The notes beneath the pieces were generated by a model. That model saw only the letters and a list, made by a program, of their open reading frames with translations. It had not been told where the DNA came from and searched no databases. Of a stretch of DNA of 64,000 nucleotides, positions 56,300 through 64,000 are shown piece after piece. Within the stretch, counting starts at the first letter, position 1; each line of letters starts with the position of its first letter. Source of the stretch: Pseudocercospora fijiensis CIRAD86 (taxonomy: Eukaryota > Ascomycota > Dothideomycetes > Mycosphaerellales > Mycosphaerellaceae); NCBI RefSeq assembly GCF_000340215.1, contig NW_006921532.1, forward strand, positions 8,809,409 to 8,873,408, written 5' to 3'. A program made the position numbers and the translations under genes.

Positions 56300-58950
56300 A
56301 GGGCTACTACCCTTCGGCGGTCCTTTACTATTTCCTGCCGGCGGTAGGCGATTCTGCTAAGGGGCGTTAGGTAGGCGATTCTGCTAATAGGCGTTAGTAA
56401 GGCGTAGTAGGTTCGGTCGGTCGATATCGCGGTTCTAGTAGTTAGGGGACGCTCTTACTAGAGCGAAGCTCGCTAGGGTATAAGAGGCGTTCCCTTCGTA
56501 TCGGTTCTACTAGGCAGCCTTACTAGCGCGGCTATTATTCCTAGTCGTAGCGTCTAGGCGACGATTAGACGAGGACGAAAGTATATACTCCTAGATTAAT
56601 GCCTGCTTCTCGCAGTACGTAACCTACTTATCGACCTTTGTACGACAATTTAGCTCGTCTATATTTAATTAGAGGCGCGGGTCTATTCGACGGTAAGCTT
56701 CTAAGAGCCGGTTCGATTTCCGTACGCCGGCATCCTTAGCGAGTCGCACCGTCTTAATAATAAAGTCCGTTACTAAACGCCCTAAAGCGATATCCTACCG
56801 GTCGTAGCGTTGCTTATTAAGGAGATCTATCGCCTTTATCGGAGGGACCTTCTATTTCTTGCTAAGACAACGTTCCTAGCGCTTTAGACCGTATCCGCCG
56901 CGGAGCTTTGCTCGGTTGCGGCTAGAAAGGTAACTATAATACTAACTAAGCGCTACCCCTCGAAAGCAAAGGGAGAGGTTAAGATAAACCGTCTCTCGCC
57001 CTACGATATAAGTATAATCCTTAGCCGCTTCGATAAAAGCATATACCGAACGGTATATTATCTTGTTCCCGACTAAGGCGTAGTCTCTCTCGCCGTAATC
57101 CGTAACGCTAAGTAGAGGATCGAAGAACCTAAGATACGCTAGATCGAACCGTAGCCGCTAAGGGCGGGTATAGTGCCCCTAGACATAACTCGCTTTAGAA
57201 ACTAGCGCTTCCGCGACGTAGTCCCGATAATGCTAACGGTATCTACGACGGCGGGCGTGTCTATAATAACTAGCATCTAAGGAGCTATCGTTATCCGACG
57301 AGGATTGATCGGAGTCGTCCGAATCCTTACTATTAGATAAAGATCTATCCTTACTCGGATTATCCCTATAGCGACGGTGTTTCCGGCGTTGCTTCTTGCC
57401 TTCCTATAGTAGACCCTATAAGTCTAATAGCGGAAAGGGCAAAGGCTAACCCTACGTCGGCTTACGAGAGGAATTACCCGGATCGAAGTTACTAGGTAGT
57501 AGTAGTAGAGGATCGTTAGGAGGATTTCTAAGTAGATTACTAGGAGGATTACTAGGCGGATTGCTAGGCGGATCGCCTAGCGCAAACCCGCCCCGACGTA
57601 AGCGGCTATGCCTACGGGCATTTATATATACGTCTGCCCTCTACTAGTAATCGTATTAACCCGGGTTCGGCTAGTACGGACTTAGCTTACGCGTAGCCGA
57701 CAGCGGTGAAATCGCCTGTTCTATTAGAAAGTCTAACACGACTTCGTTAAGATAGACTCCTCTCCGTCTAGCTAATTCGCGAAGATAATTACGATACTAA
57801 CGGTTTTGCTATACGGCGATGTTCGCCCTGTCGATCTCCTCGGTTGTCTACGAGGCATCTACCGGGGTACGATATTAGAAACGACTACGCGGCTCGTTAG
57901 CCTACGGGTCGGCGAGGCCGTCGTTTATTAGAGGCAATTAGCCGCGACCGATGTCCTAGAACGGCGACGTCGATAGATCGGAAGGCCCGGTTAACGGTTC
58001 CTTAGGGGAAGTCTTAGGCAGAGGCCCCCTTAGCTTCTAAGGATTCTCGTCCGCCGGGTATCGTAGCTTAAGTAGCCTCCGTAAGAAAACCGATTTAAGC
58101 GAGCTATTAGGCGAACCGGGACGCTATTCCGGCGGTACGGTTGTTTCTACCGTAGTAATAGGCGAAACCGTAGGCCGCGGTAGGACTTAAGGCGGTCGGG
58201 CTAGTAAGCGCTGCTCTACTATAGGTAGTAGATAGATCTCCGGGTAGAATTAACGGTAATAGCGTAAATCGCGTACCGTTAGGAGCGCGGTTTTAAGCTC
58301 CTTAACCGATTTGGTTAGGATTCCTTTATCTACTACCTACTATCCTAGGAAGTTGTAACCGTTAAGGGCGTCTAGGTAGAGTTCCTCGATTTTAGCCTAT
58401 AGAGGCGGCGGATTTCCTACGAGCGGGTAATAATACAGAACGTATAAGGCAAGCAAGTCGATTCGGCCGTACTTTGCCCTAAGCTAGGTCGCGAAGTTCT
58501 CGCTATAATCGACGTAGTTCTAAATATAGGAACAGATACGTAGGATATAGGGCTCTATATCTAGCAATCCGAGATTGTAGTACTAGGGCAGCGGTTAAAC
58601 CGCTAGCTTAGCTAATTTCGAGGCTTCTACCGGAGTTAGAAGCGAGTCCGAAGGAGCTACGGCAAGCGGGTAAACTATTAGTAAGAGGGTAGAAGCGAGA
58701 TAGTCTCTAAACGGAGGATAATAACAGAGAACCGACTAAAGGTAGAGGAGCGTAGCTTATCGGGCAGGTCCCCCTAGGGAAAGCGGCTGCCCCTAGACCT
58801 AGGTATAGTAGGCAATTGCTACTAAAGGTAGAAACTACTACTACTATCTCCTCGGGGTACTAATAGGATCGCCGATAAGGCGCTCGCGCGTCGGTAGGAT
58901 ATAGTACGGAAGGGTAGTAAATCGAATAGATACCGTCGTAACGGGTAGGA
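56300..58950 (-). pseudogene. Element Z gag-like region
   Basis: Minus-strand frame upstream of the protease with RIP stops. Contains Pro/Asn repeats (NPPSNPPSN, about 57,580), a charged Ser/Asp region (DSDDSDQSSSDNDSS, about 57,310), a capsid-like segment (about 57,150-56,650) and an Arg/Pro-rich end near 56,300. No CCHC knuckle was found. Confidence 0.65.
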
Positions 58951-59098
58951 GTTAAATCGTAGTAATCGGCGGAAGATCGGTAGGACCCGTAGCTAATCGC
59001 GTCGATTCTCGTCGTAGCCGTAACGACCGGGGTCGATTCGGGTAGAGGACTAGTAGTTAGTATAGAAGCTAACTAAGTGTTTAGCGAAGCTACTAAGT

Positions 59099-59286
59099 TG
59101 CTAGGCATACGGTTATAGTACGAAGGTATCGTAACGGTTATGCGGTGCAAAAGTTAATGCATTCTCTAAGGTACCGCGAGGCAAGCTATCTATATAATAG
59201 TCCCGCTATTAGTAGCAATAGCGACCGCAGCGGTCGATAGTAACCGCTGCCTACTATCGTACATGCAATAGTGTTATATCGTAACA
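59099..59286 (-). repeat. 5' LTR of element Z
   Basis: 188 bases, same length as the 3' LTR with no indel. Followed by the target-site duplication GTTTG. Confidence 0.93.
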
Positions 59287-59520
59287 GTTTGCCCTTGAAT
59301 TATCTTTATAACGATATTGTAGAGAGCCTCGGGCGTAGAAGGCTCGATAGCCCCTAGTTCGACGGCGCTTATAACAACTAGTCGTCGCCTAATTTCTTCG
59401 TTAATAGGGTCCGGTAGGTTATTAGATTCCGAAGATTCCGCTAATTCGTAATACTCGTTTTCGCTAGAGCTAGAGCTTATTCGATTGTCGTAAAGTAGTT
59501 AAAATAAAATGCTATAGGAA
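59287..59520 (-). pseudogene. G2 gag, N-terminal part
   Basis: Minus-strand frame rich in Ser/Glu (NRISSSSSENEYYELAESSE) reading to IVIKIIQGQTDL at the Z insertion; it continues at 46,015 with LRQNRRRLLEL-type sequence in the same frame once Z and one GTTTG are removed. Confidence 0.8.
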
Positions 59521-59600
59521 AGTGTTTTTAGTGTATATTGTAGGTTTGGTTTGTTTCGATATTGCTATGCGAGAGAATAGTATGCTAGGCTGTTTTCTTC

Positions 59601-59625
59601 TAATATTACCCCCGGGGTAGTATTA
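59601..59625. repeat. GC-core palindrome, copy E
   Basis: 25 bases, arms extend by TTC/GAA to 59,598-59,628. Preceded by GGCTGTTTTC, as for copies A and C. Confidence 0.85.
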
Positions 59626-59634
59626 GAATTTGGC

Positions 59635-59665
59635 CTCCTAGGGGTCGCCTATATACCCCTAGGAG
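59635..59665. repeat. Perfect inverted repeat, 11-base arms
   Basis: CTCCTAGGGGT, 9-base loop, ACCCCTAGGAG. Could form a stem-loop in G2 leader RNA or DNA. Confidence 0.85.
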
Positions 59666-60283
59666 CTAAGTTTAGTATTAGACGAAAGCCGCTCGGAGGG
59701 AGAGACTACAATCTCTATTTACACCTAGATCCTAGAAACTAGCTCGTATCTCCTTTAGCTAGGCGGGGGGGGGGGCGGGGACCTTCTTTTTCTAGTAGAA
59801 GGCTAAGCACTATCTAAACGAGGTAGCGAATCCCGAAACAATCTACTCGGTTAATAGGGGAACTGTCTAGGTATCCGACCTATAATCTAGAAATTGCTAT
59901 CGTATAGATAGTCTTAGCAAACTAAGCAAGGCCGATAGGTAATTAGTCTATCTCCTCCTTAGGCGGGCGGTAGCTTATCTCGAGCAAGCGGTACTAAATA
60001 GGTCTTCGACCCGGAGCCGAGTCCTTAGAAGCTAGCTATAGTTATAGACTAGGCCCTAAGCTGTAACAGTCCTAAGGGTTTATAGCTTTTCGGGGTTAAA
60101 GCGATGCCTTCGTTAAGAGGTTTCTCTACTTGTTGTAACGGCCCCTTAAGATACTTCGGTATCGTCCGTATCGTAGGCTCTTATCGTGCCCTCGCTTCGG
60201 TTATAGCTATTCGTGCCTAGAGACTACCTTTAATACACCCGAACCTGTTAGATATAAAGAGATAGCCCCACCTTCGGCTCTAA

Positions 60284-60562
60284 TAAAGGACGGAAACTAA
60301 CAACACTACTACTACTTATAGTAATAGTATAGGCTACCGAGGGTAATATAACCTATAGCAATATAGGCAGCTATGTTTAGCAAGATAGGATAACGAGACT
60401 GTCGCTTAGGCTAATAACTAGAGCCCTGCAATATAGGCATTGTAGAAGTGTAACATAAACAATGTGCTATACGAGGTTGATACTCTATCTACAATATAGA
60501 AGGAGGCCTCTTATATAGGCTCAAAACTAGCCTATAGGTATAGGGCCGGTTACTAGCTAATA
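60284..60562 (+). repeat. 279-bp direct repeat, right copy (G1 gag-pol junction)
   Basis: Second copy of 34,637-34,915. Here the G1 coding frame carries on into the protease and RT. Confidence 0.92.
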
Positions 60563-63273
60563 CTAGGCCCGAATTAACCGTACTTCCGCTAAGTATAGGA
60601 AACACCTTTTAGCCGCTAATACTACCCCTGTCGGCTCTTTTAATTAGTCGAAAAAAGAATAAGCGCCGTACTAACTGTTAGCCTTATACGGCGTAAAACT
60701 ATCGATATTATGCTAGCTATTATACGTACCTGTCTTGTATCGGACTCGTATAGCACTAATTATAAGACTAAGGTTATACTAGATCTAGGAAATTTAGTTA
60801 GCGCCCTTATTAGCTATCGCCTAGCTAAGTAATTAGACCTTCGACAACTGCCTAGAACTAACCTGCTAACCCTTGCTTGGTTTAATAACGCTCGGCACTT
60901 AACCTATAGAGCCTACTATATTTATATAGTTCTAAGAGACGACCTCGGCAACGAGCGCCTACTAGACTTTACTACCTACGTAGTAGATATAAACAACCTA
61001 TATAGGGGAGCTACTATTATTATTAGCAACCCTGTCCTTAAGCACTATGCTATCGCTATAGACTTAGGCAGTTAACAATAGCGATTTGGAATCGCTAGGA
61101 AAGAGGATATTAAGCATATCGACGTTAGCGAGTGCCCTAACGATATTAGGGTCCTATTTATTAGCAACCTAATACCTGCCTTAGCGGATCCGATAGCTAA
61201 CCTTCTCGGTAGAGATAACGATAAACCTGTGCCCCCTAATAGTATAGACCCTAAACAGCTTGCTCGTATACCTTAGCCTATTTAAGAAACCTATATTAAT
61301 GTATTTAAACACTACCTAGTATCAACGTTGCCTATATTTAAGGAAACAGATTATAAGATTAATATTATAGAGGGCAAAGAAGTCCCCTTTAGGCCCCTCT
61401 ACAACCTTAGTAAACGAGAACTTACTATATTGCGTAAGTACCTAGATAAGAACCTAGCTAATAGTCGAATTTAGTATAGCAATAGCCCTACTAGTGTACT
61501 AATCCTATTTGTTCTAAAGAAGGATAGTAGCCTGCGTTTATATATTAATTATAGAGGGCTTAATGCTATTACTATTAAGGACCGCTGTCCACTTCCGCTT
61601 ATTAATAAGACCCTCGATCGCCTATCTAGCGCATGTTTCTATACTATATTAGATATTAAGGATGCGTACTATCGTATCTATATCCGCAAGGGCAATAAAT
61701 AGAAAACAGCCTTCCGCACTCGCTATAGCTATTTCGAGTACTTAGTTATGCTATTTAGGCTAGCTAACGCCCCTATAACATTCTAGTCCTATATTAATCG
61801 GGCCCTATTAGGCCTATTAGATTACCTCTGTATGGTTTACCTAGATAACATCCTAGTTTATACACATTTACCTAATATTGCGGAGTACTAGGCCGTAGTC
61901 CGTAAGGTGCTCGATCGCCTAAGAATCTATAGCTTGTATTATAAGCCTTCTAAATGCACCTTCGCTACTAAAGAGGTATTATTCCTCGGCTTCCTCGTAT
62001 TAACTAATAGTGTTAAGGCTAACCCTAACCGGATTAAAACAATTACTAAATAGCTAACGCCTACTAGTATTAAGGAGCTTTAATTATTCCTAGGTTTTGC
62101 TAACTTCTACCGTCGGTTTATTAAGGGCTATTCGAGGTACGTAATGCTACTAACTAAACTTACTAAAACTAAGGCCAACCCGACTAGAGAGTTTAAATAG
62201 ACTAATAGAGTATAAGCCGCTTTTAACGGTTTAAAGCAACGCTTTACTAAAGTCCCCCTACTATACTATTTCGTACTAAGCAAACTAATCCGTATTAAGA
62301 CTAACGCTTTATAGTTCGCTATATCGGCTATAATGTCTTAGCAGTTAGATAGTAACTACTACTAGTACCTAATTGCCTTCTTCTCGCGAAAAATAATCGA
62401 TATAGAGCGCCGCTACGAGACCTACGAGCAAGAGCTCTTAGCAATCGTAGAAGCCTTTAAGTACTAGCGCTATTATCTTAATAGTGCTTAGTACCCTATT
62501 TAGGTCTATACAGACTATAACAACCTCCGTAGAATTATAAAGGTTACTAGGGTTATAGGTCGATAGGCTAGATAGGCCGTCTACTTCGCCGGATTCGATT
62601 TTAATATATTATATCGGCTAGGCGTAAGCAACCCTGCTAATAGCCTATCGAGGCGGCCTAATTACGATAGCGAGACTTAGTACATTAATTTATTGTTTCT
62701 AACCCTATAGTATAAGATTGCTATAGCCCGTATTATTAATAAGCAAGCGTAGGATAAGCGGACTTCCGGACCCCGCGGCGGTAACAAATACTATAGCGGA
62801 GTTGTTGTTCTTCTAGTATATATTAGAAAGGACGTAGATCGCTCGAGCTATAATAACTCGATTAAAGATATTGCTATCTATAGCGATAGTACTATAGAAG
62901 AGGTTGCAGTAGTTCCGGCTGCTAGTGCTATTAGATATATATAATACGTACCTCGTTCGATAGTACGGGTACTATTAAATAACCTTGCAAACGGGGATAG
63001 TTAATCGTTTATAGATAAGCTATTGCGTACTTAGTAGAGAGACGCCTTTGCTATTAAACGTATTAATAGGCTTGTAAGTAGGCGAGCGACTCGATCTAGT
63101 AAGAGTAATAATAATTAGTCGATCGACGATAAGGGTTACTTAAAGTTTAAAGGCAGATACTATATCCCCGCTAAATAATCGATTAGATAAGAGCTTTTAA
63201 AGAGGCACTATAATAGTAAGCTCGCTAGTTACTATAGTATAGAGAGGTTATACGAGCTGCTATCGCGTATATA
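60563..63273 (+). pseudogene. G1 pol: protease, RT, RNase H and start of integrase (RIP-inactivated)
   Basis: Plus-strand Ty3/gypsy pol. Protease-like VILDLGNLVSALISYRLA near 60,780. RT: ILFVLKKDSSLRLYINYRGLN with CPLPLIN from about 61,500, ILDIKDAYYRI at about 61,650, box D at 61,838-61,849 reading YLDN instead of YLDD, and LFLGFANFYRRFI near 62,085. RNase H: YETYEQELLAIVEAFKY near 62,415, then tether NPANSLSRRPNY near 62,640. Integrase finger begins GRYYIPAK and RHYNSKLASYYSIERLYELLSR from about 63,150 and is cut at 63,274 by element W. Confidence 0.9.
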
Positions 63274-63619
63274 TATTACGGTTACTCGCGACAGATCGTT
63301 AAGTAACTTCTTATTACGTACAAGCCGAGGCTTCTTTAGAGAGGCTAATATAAGCGGGAGGTAGAGACAGAATAATTGGTATAAAGGTAATTCCAATTAG
63401 TAAGTAGATAATATAAGTTGAACGCCTCGAGCTATAAGGGCATTCCGGCGTTCCTAAATATAAAGGAGATATCTTGTCTATAGTCGTAAGCGACGTAAGC
63501 GACGCTGTCGCTCTCGACCGCTCCTATCGCTCCTAGTAAGATAGAGCGATAGCTTAGCCTACTAGTCTTAGCGTCGCTCTAAGATTATATAAGGACTCTA
63601 ACTAATTAGATCCGTAATA
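63274..63619 (+). mobile_element. LTR of element W inserted in G1 integrase
   Basis: 346 bases with short inverted ends TATTACGG and CCGTAATA (TGTTACGG...CCGTAACA before RIP). It starts exactly where G1 integrase similarity ends. The other end of W is outside the window, so the target-site duplication cannot be checked. Confidence 0.7.
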
Positions 63620-64000
63620 CTATCCCCCTTCTTAAGCGGAATAGTCCCTTATTCCGGGACTTTCTAATTCCAACTTCTTTATTATACTAAAGTTATCTAA
63701 GGATTTGTCTTCTCGCTAGCGTAAGGAAAATATCGTAAATAATATCCTCGCCGACTGCCTCGAAATACCGATCCGCTACTTTTATTACGAATAGGCCGGT
63801 AAACCCTACAAAGTCGATCTTCGTTCCGGTCGCTACTCCGAGTACGCCCTATACGGCTAGTCCTGTAATATACAAGTTACTCGTATAGAGTATAAAAAAA
63901 TCCGGAAGGCGCGCCTAAAGATAGCTAAAGATCTCGAAGCGGCCGAAGAGGAGAAGGACCTCCTTACGCGGAAGCTTTTCGAGTATCGCGTAAAGGTCCG
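63620..64000 (+). pseudogene. Element W internal region, Cys-motif protein start
   Basis: Plus frame near 63,760-63,990 reads YFYYE-AGKPYKVDLRSGRYSEY, in which tyrosines stand where RIP turns cysteine codons into TAT/TAC; the restored spacing would be a CxxC-x6-C type binuclear-looking motif followed by a coiled coil (KKIRKARLKIAKDLEAAEEE). Truncated by the window end. Likely the first ORF of W. Confidence 0.5.

Larger units (their letters stand above)
46021..59286 (-). mobile_element. Element Z: complete 13.27-kb chromodomain Ty3/gypsy retrotransposon
   Basis: Bounded by two 188-base LTRs (46,021-46,208 and 59,099-59,286) and a perfect 5-base target-site duplication GTTTG (46,016-46,020 and 59,287-59,291). 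Coding order on the minus strand: gag-like region, protease, reverse transcriptase, RNase H, integrase, chromodomain, a run of 24-residue repeats, then about 4.2 kb of further coding sequence. The LTR pair differs at about eleven sites, all transitions of RIP type. It is inserted in the gag of G2. At 13 kb it is about twice the usual size of fungal Ty3/gypsy elements; the extra length is the region downstream of the integrase. Confidence 0.93.
59521..60283 (-). other. G2 5' leader and unassigned flank
   Basis: Contains the palindrome copy E (59,601-59,625), an 11-base-arm hairpin (59,635-59,665) and a G-run (59,764-59,774). No LTR pairing with the 3' side of G2 was found, so the exact G2 end is unknown. 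Confidence 0.4.

Noticed and set aside
34637..60562. The 279-bp direct repeats as LTRs of one huge element
   Set aside because: They are G1 coding sequence (between zinc knuckle and protease), lack TG...CA ends and have no flanking short target duplication.
1..64000. tRNA or rRNA genes
   Set aside because: No cloverleaf-like A/B box pair or rRNA stretch was recognised by eye; a covariance-model scan would settle it.

Overview
The window is nuclear DNA of a filamentous ascomycete (Pezizomycotina), most likely a dothideomycete. Short introns of roughly 49-94 bases with GT...AG ends and CTAAC/CTGAC-type branch points, fungal gene families (cell-wall MAPKK, kynurenine monooxygenase, Mam3-type CNNM protein, GH3 xylosidase) and heavy repeat-induced point mutation (RIP) in the repeats all point that way. 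The species cannot be named from the sequence alone.

Region 1, bases 1 to about 29,800, is ordinary gene-bearing DNA. In order: a cell-wall-integrity MAP kinase kinase (+), a relic of a TAP-like hydrolase (+), an MFS sugar transporter with an apparent frameshift (-), a secreted GH3 beta-xylosidase (+), a small mitochondrial coiled-coil protein (-), a membrane-anchored cytochrome b5-like protein (+), a small secreted cysteine-rich protein found only by assembling two exons (-), a 180-bp MITE, a GMC oxidoreductase relic (+), methionine aminopeptidase 1 (-) divergent from kynurenine 3-monooxygenase (+), a putative myristoylated repeat protein (+), a Mam3/CNNM transporter-like protein (-), a proline-rich tandem-repeat protein (-), two hypothetical proteins (+) and a 3-ketoacyl-CoA reductase (-). 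These are mostly unrelated housekeeping or secreted functions, not one pathway. The stretch 12.4-15.7 kb is a small accessory island with an effector-like gene, a MITE and decayed genes.

Region 2, about 29,806 to 64,000, is a nest of transposable elements. Nearly all CpA and TpG dinucleotides have become TpA while CpG is kept, so coding frames are full of TAG/TAA codons. Recognisable layers: a solo LTR (30,712-30,908) and a Ty3/gypsy element of the same LTR family (G1, + strand: LTR 32,900, gag to 34.9 kb, pol resumes at 60.28 kb); a single-ORF cassette of unknown family (X, - strand, 35.0-38.3 kb); a second Ty3/gypsy (G2, - strand, about 38.7-59.6 kb); a Mutator-like MITE and a complete 13.27-kb chromodomain Ty3/gypsy (Z, 46,021-59,286), both inserted in G2; and the start of a further LTR element (W) inserted in the G1 integrase at 63,274.

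The points most worth follow-up are the extra 5-kb coding region downstream of the chromodomain in Z, the X cassette, a 25-bp palindrome present five times at or near element edges, the hidden secreted protein, and several frameshift or readthrough cases in the genic part.
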